64,000 nucleotides of DNA, taken from assembly GCA_948144175.1 (NCBI GenBank), contig CANXME010002010.1, positions 1,860,001-1,924,000 of the forward strand, written 5' to 3'. The stretch is from Closterium sp. NIES-65. Its lineage: Eukaryota > Streptophyta > Zygnematophyceae > Desmidiales > Closteriaceae. Position numbers and translations under genes: made by a program. The notes under the pieces were generated by a model that saw nothing but the letters and a program-made list of their open reading frames with translations, had not been told where the DNA came from and made no database searches. Of the stretch, positions 46,302 through 57,240 are shown piece by piece. The first letter of the stretch is position 1; each line of letters begins with the position of its first letter.

Positions 46302-49300
46302 AAGGAGGGAGACGAGCCAGGAATCCTGTCTGCAAATCCAACCGATCCTTTTCCCTTTCGAGGGGACTTCATGGGCGATTGGCGTACCCTTCCGGCTTCC
46401 CTTCCCCCTTCCCTCCCCCCAACCCTCTCCTTCCCCCCTGTTCGTTCCTTCCCCATTCCAGCGCCCCCCTGCACTGCCACGTGTGCTCCTCCTCCTAGCG
46501 GCAAAGTCGGAGCAGAGAGAGACGGATGCAAGGCAGCAGTCGTCACAGCACCACTCCCACTGCTGCTGCTAATCGTGCTGCCACTGCTGCGAATGCTTGC
46601 TGCTGCTTCCGCTGCTGTTGCAGGGGGCAGCACGGACGGCACAGGCACCACCGGCGGCGCCGTGGCAGCGAGAGTGGGAGAAGAAACAGCGGAGGAGGAG
46701 GAGGAGGAGGAGGAGGCATAGGCAAGGCCAGGGGAGGGCCGGTGGGGTTCAACGAGGAAAGGGTGGTTGAGAAGCTCTCGAGCTGGTGGGCGGCGAGAGG
46801 CAGAGGCGAGGCAGAGCTCTATGAACTCGCGCAGTGCTGTATCCTTCACTCGCTGCAGCGCCAGAGGCTTCTTGCCCTGTGAAGAGGGGCGAGGGGAGAG
46901 GGGGGTGGGGGAGAGGAGGGAGGGGAGAAGGGGAGGGACGAGGGGGAAGGGGACTTTGAGGCGTGTTAGAAGGCTGGTCAGCCGCGAGAGGCAGAGGCGA
47001 GGCAGAGCTCTATGAACTCGCGCAGAGCTGTGTCTTTCACTCGCTGCAGCGCCAAAGGCTTCTTGCAACAGCAGCAGCAGCAGCAGCAGCAGCACTCACC
47101 GAAGTGACCTTCTTGTAGACCTGTGCGGCGTTGGTGCACTCGCTGTAGGGGTACTCAAGCGTCACCATCTCCAGCACGCACATGCCGAACGCGTATATGT
47201 CCACCAACTCGTTGTACTCCTCCTCGTACAGCTCCGGCGCCATGAACTCAGGGGTGCCTGAGGAGAGCAGCAGGCGAGGGGGAGCCAGGGGAACGCGGTG
47301 TCAAGTCAAGTCAAGTCAATAACGGTAGGTTGAGGCGCCGAGGGACTGGCAGCACGTGGAACACGTATATGTCCACCGGCTCGTTGCTCTCCTCCTCGTA
47401 CAGCTCCAGCGCCGTGAACTCCGGCGTGCCTGGTGTGTGGGGGGAGGGGTGAATGGGGAGACCAGTGGCAAGGGAAAGTGGCGTCAAGTCAATTTTAGCA
47501 TGGGGGTCAGGGGGAATGGAATGGCAGCAGGTTGAACGCGTATATGTCCACCAGCTCGTTGGTCTCCTCCTTGTACAGCTCTGGCGCCATGACTCGGGCG
47601 TGCCAGAGGAGAGCAGCAGGGGAGAGGGAGCCAGAGGGAAAAGTGGTGCGGAGTCAACGATACAGTGGGCAGCAGCAGCGGGGACTGGACTGGCTGGCAG
47701 ATACTCGTACGGCTGCGGCGCCATGAACTCCGGCGTGCGCGGGGAGGGGAAAGGGAGTGGGGGAATGAGACGGTAAGGGTTGCTCGGTAGAAGGTAGAGG
47801 CACGGGTGATGCGACATGGACGGTGGGAATGCGGTTGGTTTGCAGTGCGAGGGAGGGCGAGGGTGGGATGGGAACCAGACGTACAAATTAGCCACACCCG
47901 CCCCCTTCTGTCCGAACCTAGTGGTCGAACAGGGGCTCGATCAGCTGGTGCAACTGCCCCTCGCTAAGGGGGGCAAAGGGCCCCTGCATGCCTAGCTCGT
48001 CCGCAGCCAGGGCCTCATTGGTCTTGAGCGGAGGGCATTGGCCTGTGCTCGTTGGAGGCACACGCTCCAGCGCTGGCGGTATTCCGTCAGCAACTTGGCA
48101 GCCTCGTATGAGGTGGGTGCTGCATTGAAGCGCAGCTTAGCCGCTAGCTCCGCGCACTGCCGCACCGCAGGTAAGCCATCCATCACCCCCGGCGGGGGGT
48201 AGCCATAAGCCTCGACTGCTAGGGCATGGAAGCGCACCTACGCGTTCCGACGCGCGAATTTCTTCACCTTACTAACTGCTGCTGCCATTGCCGCCCACCC
48301 TGGAGCTCGGTTGCAATGCACGTCCTGGTGAGACACGGGGTCCGTCACAGTCACGTCACACATCCCCACCCCTCCCCTCCCCTCCCCTCCCCTCCCCTCC
48401 CCTCCCCTCTCCTCCCCTCCCCTCCCCTCCCCTCCCCTCCCTTTCCGCTCCCGGCCCTCCCAACCTTCCCCACCCCCACCACCCCTCACCGATCACACTA
48501 TGCGCAGCGTCGCGCTGGTGCAGGATGGCGGCCAGCCCCAGGTCGCCGATCTTGACCTCGCCCTGGTGCCCGTTGACAAAGATGTTGTCGCACTTGAGGT
48601 CGCGGTGGATGATGGGCGGGTCGTGCGAGTGCAGGTACAGCAGCCCGCGCAGGATCTGCCGCGCCCAGCTCTTCACCGCCCGCACATCGCACTGCTTGTG
48701 CCGCTTGCGGTACCTGGGAAGAGGGGGCGGTGGGGGAAGGGGTGGGGTGGGCGTTGTGTGAGGGAGGGGGGGGGGGGGGAGGAGGGGAAGAGGGCGAAGA
48801 AGACGGGGAGTGGAGGGGAAAAGGAGCGGGGGTGGAAGGGGAGAGGAAGGAGGAGGAGAGGGATGGGGAGAAGGGAAGGGAGAGGAGGAGATAGGGGTGG
48901 TTCGAAGCGGAAGTGCAATGCAGCGAACCACAGCAGCACGGACGCAGTGCCTATCTCGCTTGCCTTGCAATAAACTAAATGATGGGTAGCACGAAGCCAA
49001 GCGGGATAGCAGGAAAGAAACCATGGGAAGGCAGAGAGTCAGTGGGGTGGGACGGTAGAGCGGTGGGGGATGCGGGGTGGGGGGTGGGTGAGGGGAGGGA
49101 GGAGCGAACGGGAATGGAAAATACGAGAGAAAGCAGGGGAAAAAGCGCGTACCAGACGGCTTCAGACGACGAAAGAGAAAACACATGGAGGATACATGTA
49201 GGTAAGAAAGAACACAAATGTAGCTGCGCTGCAATTAAGTGTGCCGGATAAATACTTACTGTCTAAGCGTGCCAGAGGTGAAAACCTCTGTGATGAAATT

Positions 49301-51437
49301 GACGTTCTTGGTCTTGGCATCCACCCAGGAGTTATAAAACTTGATGATGTTCTTATGGCGAAGGGTCTTGAGCAGATGCACCTCGCTATAGAGTCTCTCG
49401 AGATCCTCATTGGACTGGAACACGTCCCGCACCTTCACCTGGTTCCACGCCACCTCTATCCCGTCCACCTCGTCAAACGCCTTGTATCTGGGATGGTTAT
49501 AACGGGGATAAGAGCATGCGGGAAGGAAAAGGGAAGGCAGGCAGAGGAATGGTGGTGGGTGGCAGTAGCCGGGAGGGTGGTGGGGGGGAAGGAGAGGGAG
49601 GGGGGGAGGAGAGGGAGGGGGGAGACGAGAGGGGAGAGGGGGGAGGGGGGGTGAAGAAAGGGGAGGGGAAGAAAGAGAGGGCTGTGAGCGTGATTCGCTG
49701 GGAAAGGGGCGGGCGGCGGGGGTACATAGGTTGGAGAAAGGAAGCTTCAAGACAGGGCGAGGAAGCTTTGAGCGCGAATACGGGGCGGGGCGGCAGAACA
49801 CGAAGCGAGGGCATGAGCGAGTGAGTGAGTGAGTGGCGAGGGAAGAAGGAGTGGAGGTGGGAAGAGAGACGGGAAGAGAGGAGGACGGGGCGAGGGAGGA
49901 CGGGGTGGGGAGGGTTGGTTGGGAAGGGGGGGGCGAAGGGAAGGAGAGACGGGGAGGGAATTGGAGTGTGGGCGGGATGGGATGGGGGTGGGGTTTGGGA
50001 GTGAATAGATGGAATGGGGAGGGTGGACGTGGGCAGGACATGAGAAGGAACGAGGAGAACAGAGAAAGCGGAGGGAGCAGGGAGAGCAGGGAGTGCCATG
50101 ATAAAGGGAGAAAGGAAGGGAGGGGGGGGGGGGGGGGTGGGGGGGGGGGGGGGGGAGAGGGAAGGGAGAGGGAGAGAGGAAATGCAGAGGGAATGATTGA
50201 AGGCAGAAGGGGATGGAAGGAGATGGCTCACACGGTCTTGAAGGCTCCTTTGCCTAACACCAAGTCGAACTGCCATGGGGAGGAGGGTGAGGGGGTGGGG
50301 AGGAAGGGGGGTTTGGTGGGTGATGAGACGACACATTAGAAATGAGCAGCGGGCTTGCATTGATGCGATGATATGGGATGCGACGCGGTTTGATGCAGTG
50401 GAATCACAAAAGGATTCAGACAGCAGCCAACCGAACCCCGAGACAGCAGCGCCGTTGCTGCTACGCTCGCAAGCAGTCAACCGAACCCCGAGATATCCAT
50501 TCGCGAGAGACGAAGAGGATCAAATCGCATCTTGCGGCGCCTCAACAGTCAAGCCACAAAGAACGGGAGTTCGAAGGAAGAGCGGCGGGCTGAGCAAGTT
50601 CCGCGCCGCGCGAGTGCGACAGGACGACAATGCGGAGGGAGCGTGACGAGAGGTATTTGCATGACGGTTTGGCAAAAGAGAGAGGCGAGTTTTGATTTGC
50701 CGCGAAAGTCGCGACGGAAACAGTAAGAGGGAATTGGCGGGGGAATGACACCAAGAGACGACGATGGTGGAGGGAGCAAGAGGAGGAAACGGGCGAGACA
50801 TAAATTAACTCCAGTGAGTGGACTTGAGACGCACGCGTTTCTCTTGGACGGAACACGACCTGGCTGATCGACGGAACAAGACTTGGCTAACAAGACCTAA
50901 TCGTTCCGCTCGTAACTGAACTCGATGAGGCTCGAGTAATTCCGCGCGAGACCTAGTCCGGCGAGGAGGTAGGGTCGTGAAAGGAACGAGGATGAGGAGG
51001 GTTGACTAGTCAGGGAACTTGCGAGGTGGGTGAATGCCAGGAGGGTATGAGGCTGCGGCTCGAAAGGCGTCCAGTTGGGAAAAAAAAAACGTTGATTTTT
51101 TCAAAATCCACGGCCTAGGTACGGAGGCGGAAATTATCATGCGAAGCTAGTGGGGATGGAGTAAGCGAGATCGTACTACGACCGTCGCTCGTCTCGAAGC
51201 AGGTGTGAGGCTGGGAGAATCAGAGAGCACGTACGGGTCCGTAACGGCTAGTGTCTACTTCCGAGGTGGCTTAAAAGGTGACAGGCTGACAGTGACAGAC
51301 TGGCAGTGAGTAACAGCACGTACGCGTCCGTAACGGCCGGTAGGGTCGAATTCCACGATCCGCTCCTCCTCATCATCGTCGCCCGCGAGAAACACGGTCT
51401 CCGAACCGCCTCGCGCCGCGTCGCCTTGCCGACCCAT
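38915..51437 (-). CDS. WNK: Giant WNK (with-no-lysine) kinase, 2805 aa
   Basis: Seven exons: 51437-51324, 50269-50232, 49487-49260, 48713-48490, 47257-47100, 46876-44107, 43800-38915; sum 8418 nt, exactly 2806 codons. The kinase domain is about 35-294: GKGAFKTVY with Lys49, VAWNQVKV where the normal catalytic Lys is Asn66, HRDLKCDN (Asp165), GDLGLA (DLG Asp184), activation Ser199 in [13 protein letters not shown], then the plant-type [17 protein letters not shown]. An OSR1_C-like segment spans about 1166-1228 ([10 protein letters not shown] / [12 protein letters not shown]) and is split by intron 6. The rest is Gly/Met-rich (300-1160), then Ala/Gly/Asp-repeat and Ser-rich, ending in a charged coiled-coil near 2720-2790. 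Most plant WNKs are well under 800 aa. Start Met at 51437 chosen as the first residue before a WNK-like acidic leader; the frame is open upstream to 51617. Confidence 0.88.
42568..42962 (-). repeat. Tandem repeats encoding (GA)nGE in WNK exon 7
   Basis: Repeats of CCTGCTCC plus TTCCCCTGCTCC encode [14 protein letters not shown] on the minus strand, with periods of about 18-36 bp, for nearly 400 bp. The frame is kept throughout. Confidence 0.9.
43351..43568 (-). repeat. (CCATCA)n hexanucleotide array in WNK exon 7
   Basis: About 36 hexamers encode poly(Asp-Gly) on the gene strand (DGDGDG, with occasional Ala). The antisense frame would be poly-His and is not coding. A 15-bp AADAA-encoding repeat (about 43190-43290) lies next to it. 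Confidence 0.93.
46986..47066 (-). repeat. Decayed copy of the start of WNK exon 6 within intron 5
   Basis: Bases 46986-47066 match the true exon 6 start region 46795-46876 at an offset of 191 bp (shared GAGAGGCAGAGGCGAGGC, AGCTCTATGAACTCGCGCAG, TCACTCGCTGCAGCGCCA). The copy would encode [19 protein letters not shown] with one change or two. It lies directly next to the exon 5 donor, separated by a CAG run. Confidence 0.85.
47359..47738 (-). repeat. Three decayed copies of WNK exon 5 start within intron 4
   Basis: The true exon 5 5' part (47187-47257) recurs at 47359-47429 (offset 172), 47534-47603 (offset about 175; one base deleted) and 47702-47738 (partial). They would encode [15 protein letters not shown], a frame-shifted version of the same, and [12 protein letters not shown]. 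The first copy keeps a CAG acceptor (CACACCAG before GCACG). Intron sequence GAGGAGAGCAGCAGG is duplicated with them, so the unit is an intron-exon junction. Confidence 0.88.
47900..48300 (-). pseudogene. Unidentified decayed ORF in WNK intron 4
   Basis: The minus frame contains [59 protein letters not shown] and [19 protein letters not shown], interrupted by one stop and one frame change, then [18 protein letters not shown] and a stop near 47935. Amino-acid composition is that of a real protein, not of an intron. It is probably the end of a mobile-element ORF inserted in the intron; I do not recognise the family. Confidence 0.4.
51229..51253 (-). repeat. Copy of the WNK exon 1 donor junction within intron 1
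   Basis: On the minus strand CTAGCCGTTACGGACCCGTACGTGC repeats the exon 1 end CGGCCGTTACGGACGC plus its donor GTACGTGC, at an offset of 89 bp. It is short, so chance similarity is not excluded, but it spans the splice site in the same way as the other copies. Confidence 0.6.
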
Positions 51438-52776
51438 TTTGGCGGCTTTAGGGTTACGGTAGGTGCACCCTAGGGATATGGTATGATTGTTGGCGGCTGC
51501 TAAAGTATGCCTGACGCTGACCGACTGGTCCGCACTTGACGGCGAGCAAGTATACGACGCGGTGTTTGAGCTACACGGCAAGGTGGCGGCATTGTTACCG
51601 ACGAATTTGGCAAGCAAAGAGAAGACGAGAAGCTAGATAAAAGAAAAGGCAAGTTTGAACAAGTTTGGAAAAACACGGGAAAATGGGTTGTCGTTCGCAA
51701 CGAGGCGAGGCGAGCAGTTGCAAAAATTAGCCTCTTTTCCACCAGGTGAACGCAGAAGATATGGTTGTGGAGGACTGAAAGGCAAGGCGAATGCGATTGG
51801 CAGTACATCCAACCCATCCCATCCCATCACTTCCAAAAGGCAACACCGCAGCAGACCTTCAGACAGCAGGAACCAGAGAGCAGCCAAGCCAGCAGTCAAG
51901 AAGAACGAGGGAGAGAAGTTGACTTCTTGGGAGCAGGGTTCCCCTGGGTCTTTCACGAGATGGGAGCAGAATGCTGGAGTACATTATTTTAGAGTGTAGA
52001 TGTATTACATGGGCATGCATACATGTCGTAGCTGGCTGGGGTAATTATGTTGTTTAGTCTTTTTGTTGAAATAGTTCCATAGCATTAGCCTGATGCCAGT
52101 TCACCTTGTCACAACCAGGCAGCTTAAGTGATTCGCCGTGATGTGGAAGACACATGCATGAGAGATTCAGGTTTAGGGACAAATGATACTGGAGCCCACA
52201 AATTAAAATAGGCTGGTCCAGAGTCGGATACCTGAATTATCCAGAACCTGGTTAATTCGACTTTCCGCCTAGTTTCGTATAAAAGTATGAAATTCAGGTA
52301 GGCTCCATATACCATGTTCAGAATGGGTGTTTTTTAAGAAAGTAGCAAGGTCGTGTACACACCTTCCAGCTGCGACACGTCAAATTGGGTGCCCTGCCAG
52401 CTAGGAATGCTGGAGAGCTGTCATGGACGGACACTGCACGCTGATGTCACTAGGGTAAACCGGAGGTTACGACCTCAATAAAACCTTAAACCAGGGTGAA
52501 CCGGGTTCTGATGCTGCAAATGTCAACTGATCAGACTTCATATTTATGTACACCCTGTTTCTCGCTACACTGAACTGTCCGAACAGGTGGAAAACCTTGA
52601 TATCTTCGATTTGCCTAATTGAACTATATGAAAACGTAATTTAACCACCGTTAGCCGTGCTTTTCCCATCTTCACTTCATTATAGCCGAATACACAATGG
52701 CGGGAAAGAGGGTGTAGTGGAAGTGTTTTGGTGGTTCAAAACTCCGTTCTACTCAGCACACGTGGACCTTGAACTG

Positions 52777-52824
<48 letters not shown>

Positions 52825-53855
52825 AAACGCCAAGAGCGCTGGTTTGTTCCCTTCGGGAAACCTGCCTCCGAATGCGAGTGTTGCGGAGGAAATCAGCAAC
52901 AAAAAATGGCGGCGCATTCTATCCACCATAAACTGACGCGTGGACAGCATCCAGAAGCTGATCCGTACAGTCAGCCTCTTCCCACACTGCACTCCACACG
53001 AAAATTACAGACGAGAAACACTAAGCATTAGCAAAAGTCGGCAGAAGCGCAAACAGCAGCGAAACCCAACCACGATTGATAAACCAGAAACACAATTTTG
53101 CACACACAAAAAGGTCGAACCAGCGCTGCAAGAAATATTACTAAATATTTAAATATGAACTACTCTACAACTTCCAAATGGCTCCCCAACAAATCGAATC
53201 TCTACATATGTAACCACAAGAACTACTCAACCATATGATTCACCTACCGGTACCTCATAAAAAAAACCCTCTAGAGATGGGACGGCCAAAACGGCAAGTC
53301 GAGAACGAAAAAGGCTCTCACAAGCAAGGCACTCTCTCCTTCCGCCACACCCTGCATGAAGTTTCTACCAAGCTCTACAAACACGGCGACTACAAAGTGA
53401 TGTTTCCTCCTAACCAGAAAACACAAACAAGTATTCACCAGACTTTGCACTGAACCTCTTTCACCAGATATAAAGCATTACCTGGCAAACACACCAGGGT
53501 TATACAACCCAGCTGAGAGTATCTTCCCAGACTGATGCCTCCATGTGACCTCCACAGCTCCAACTCCCTTTCCACGACACTTGCTCATAGATGGCGGGTA
53601 CAGGCCCGACCAAGGTGCTGGTAGGGTAACCTTTCCACTCATGGTGTTGTTGATGCTGCTGCTGCAGCACCCATTGGTGGGTTTCAATCAACCTTCAAAG
53701 CTCATTGAGCTAATGCCCAAGCTTGCGTGACATCAACTCCCTTGTTGCACTGACGCTAAAGCTGATGCTCACGCTCATGCTCATGCTGCTTATCCGCAAA
53801 CTCTCCCTTCCTCACTTTCCCTTGCCGTCTCTCTCACTCCCCTCCCTTCCCCACC
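51438..53855. other. 2.4-kb intergenic region upstream of WNK
   Basis: It should contain the WNK promoter and the 3' flank of the gene to the right. I find no supported gene. A run of 45 T lies at 52779-52823. Short open frames here show no domain or conserved pattern. Confidence 0.5.
52779..52823 (+). repeat. Poly-T tract (45 bases)
   Basis: An uninterrupted T run. It could be the A-tail of a minus-strand retroposed sequence, but no coding or SINE-like sequence was recognised beside it. Confidence 0.9.
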
Positions 53856-56800
53856 TTACTTAGACGCCTGCACACTGCTAGAGCTGCTACTACTCCCCGG
53901 CCTCCCCCCTCCGCCTCCTCTCCCTCCTCTCCCGCCTACTCCTCCTCGCCTTTCCGGCTCGGCTGCCAGCAGCTGCCGCATCAGCCTCCCCTTGGCAATC
54001 GTCCGCTCTGCCCCCCCCTCTCCCTCCCCCACCGATGACACCCCACTTAGCTGCGTCCTCAGCCCCCCTCCTCCCCCACCCCTCTCCCCACTCGGCCCAC
54101 TCGCAAGGCTGGTGCTGCCCCCCCGCCCTCCCCCGTCCCCGCCCCTGCCTCCTCCCCAACCACCCCCTCCGCCCACCCCATCAACAAACCCGTCCTCTAG
54201 GGGAACACCAGGGCCAACTCCAGAGGGGAGAAGCGTGGGAGCCATGGAATACGCAGCAGAGGGAGACGTGCCAATGTTGATGCAGCTCCCCCCTGTCTGC
54301 CTGCGCAGCGACCGTGCGTCCTCCCCTGCTGCTGCTCCCCCTCCCCCGCCTCCCACACCCACCGCTGCCAGCCCGTGAGGTGAGTCACTGGCCCGCCTCT
54401 GCAGCTCCCTCGGCCCTAGAGGTGCGTACCCCCCTCCTCCTCCGCCCCCTCCGCCGCCCCCGCCCCCGCCTGCCATGCCGCCATAGCCCCCCCCCCTGTG
54501 CCTGCCGCTGCCATCCGCGCCATAGTCCTCTCTCACTCCCTCCCGTATCTGGTGACTGTGCACTGACCCTGTGGTGCTTCCCCCAGGTGACTCCACCCAC
54601 TCTCCCCCTCCCCCTCCCCCTCCTCCCACTCCCTCCATGCCCCTGTGCTTCTCCAAATACTCCTCTTCCTCCTCCGAGCTCCTCCCCCGCCGGTAATGCT
54701 CTCCCCTCCCTCCTCCCCCTCCCCCGCCCCCTCCCCCTCCAGTCCCTGCAGGCCCGTACCCGCTGCCGCTGCTGCCGCTGCCGCCCCCACCTCTGGGTCC
54801 CAGAGACGGGCTTCGCCCATACGCACCTCTCTCCTGATAGCTCCCTCCCACCCGATCCTGGTGCCCGTACATGTGGTGCGAGTGTGGGCCCGCCCCTCCC
54901 CTCTCCATCCCTCCATGCCCTCCCCCGCCCCCGCCCCCTCCTCCTGCTCCTCCCACTTCCTCTGCTACACCCTCGGGGTGCCTCCTATCCCCATGCCTGT
55001 CTGACATAGCAGACATTCTGGGACTGCCTCCGACTGACCCCGGCCCCCCTCCTCCCCCCCCTCCTGCTCCTCCCCCGTAGTACCCCCCGCCTTCCCTCTC
55101 CCTCCCTCCGTACCCTCCGCCCCTCCCACCACCCCCCCCATACCCAATATCGCTCTGTGTGTCCTGCAAATCAGACCAATCACCTGAGCTCATTCGGCTC
55201 AGCGAACCCGCTCCGCCTTCCCCATACCACCCCACACTACCAGCATAACCTCCCCCCACACTAGCAGCATACCCCACCCCTCCGCCCCCCCCCCCCCGGT
55301 CCCCCACCCAGCCTCCGCCCCCCCATGCCATACCTAGGCGGAGTCCCCCTAACCATAGCCGGGGGCACACCCCCCCCATACCCCCCATACCCGGAAAACG
55401 TACGGTGCAGATTCTCCCGATCAACGGCATCGCCCGTATGCGTCCCCCCCGACCCATCATTCTCATACGACCCGAGGCTGGCCCGCCGTGTGAGAGCGAC
55501 AGAGAGGCGCTGCGAGTAGAGCGAGCGTTGCTCCGTGATCTCCGATCGAAGCTCCTCTGCTGCTGCTCGCTGCGACAGCAACGACCCCCCAGCAGCACCA
55601 CCAGCAGAGCCGGGAGGGGCACCATAGGCCATTCCCGACATTCCCTGCATTCCTGGCCTACCAGGCATGCCCCCGGGCATTCCTTGCATCCCTTGCATGC
55701 CCTGCATTCCCTGCATGCCCTGCATGCCCTGCATGCCCTGCATGCGACCAGGCATCCCTCCTCCAGGCATCATCTGCCCAGGCATCATCCCCCCAGGGCC
55801 ATACCCAGCCATGGGCATCCCCCCCATGGGTGCTACAGGAATCATCGGCCCGAGAGGACCCATGGGAATGAACGCAGGAGGGACCATCGGGTTACCTCCT
55901 GCCGCTGCTCCTGCACCCATAGGGTTACCAGCCGGCCCACCCGCTCCTCCTGCTGCTGCACCGGCCGCACCCGGGGGTGCTCCGGCAAAGTTTCCAAACA
56001 TGGCATAGGCTCCAAACGCACCGCCAGCAGCAGCACCACCAGCGGCGGCGGCGGCGGTGGTGGCAGCAGCAGCATGGGGGTTTGCAGCGTCTTTATCGGA
56101 CCATTTGGGCTTGGCCCAACCTGCTGGTACTCCTCCTCTGCCCTGCTGCCCCTGCATCTGCTGCTTCCTCATCGCCTCCTGTTGAAGGGAGAGCGGAAGG
56201 AGGCGGGAAGAGGGGGAGACGTGGGAAAGGGAAATAAGAAAGTGTGTGTATATATGAGGGGAAGAGAGGGTGGATGGGAGATGAGGAGGATGGGCAGGGA
56301 GGAGGGCAGAAGAGGCAATTGGCACGTGATGGAACAGGTACGGAGAGGCGGGAGGGAGGGAAGCTGGGAGGGAGGGAGGGGAACGGGAGGGAGGGAGGGA
56401 GGGAAGGGGGAAGGGTGGGAGGGAGGGGAAATGGGAGGGAGGGAGTGGGGAAGGGGAGGCGGGTCAGGACTGCAAGGAAGCTTTACCCACCTCGGCCCGA
56501 CCAAACCTGTTTGGCCGGCCTGGCTTGGCCCGACCTACACATTCACTAAAATCACGTTCTAAAGTGACTCGGTTTCACAAGTAAACGCCACTGAAAAGGC
56601 AACTATAGAAAAGGAAAACTTCGCTTAAGATTTTTTTTCCTTCTTTTCTTTCTTTCTTTTATTTTATTTTCCGGTAGAAATATCAAGTCACGTGGGTTGA
56701 GAATAGAAATTAATTTGGTTAAAACAAAAATTCGTTAGACGTTCATGTTGCATCCACTCCCCTCCCACCCCAACTTTCTCCGTCCCCCACTCCCTCAACC

Positions 56801-57188
56801 CCCAACTCTCCCCCTTACACTCTCCCCTCCCCTTCTCCCCCCGTTCTTTCCCCCCTTTGCACTAACCATGCGGCGTCGGTCCGCTCTCTGCCCCGACAGC
56901 TGCTTCTGCAGCTCCATCTCCTCCGACTCACATGATATGAAGTTCATTTTGACACGTCTCAAAACCCGCCCCTTCCCCCTCCCTATCTTCTCTCCCCCTT
57001 TCTCCCCCCCAGCACTCACCATGCGGCGTCGGTCCGCCCGTTGCCCCGACAGCTGCTTCTGCAGCTCCATCTCCTCCGACTCGAAATTCTCCGGCCGCCT
57101 CCTCTCCCCGCCCACATCCCCGCCGCCATACCCTCCCCCTTCCATGCCAAACCGCCTCCTGTATGCAGCAGACCCATACATTGCTCCC

Positions 57189-57240
<52 letters not shown>

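Noticed and set aside
46185..46721. Plus-strand Ala/Glu-rich ORF over WNK exon 6
   Set aside because: Antisense shadow of poly-Ser/Ala codons in exon 6.
48356..49234. 292-codon minus-strand ORF around WNK exon 4
   Set aside because: Only 48490-48713 is kinase-coding; the Pro/Ser-rich remainder is intron, and GT-AG junctions join exon 4 in phase to exons 3 and 5.
52940..53730. Short ORFs between WNK and the low-complexity gene
   Set aside because: No domain, no conserved pattern, random-looking composition.
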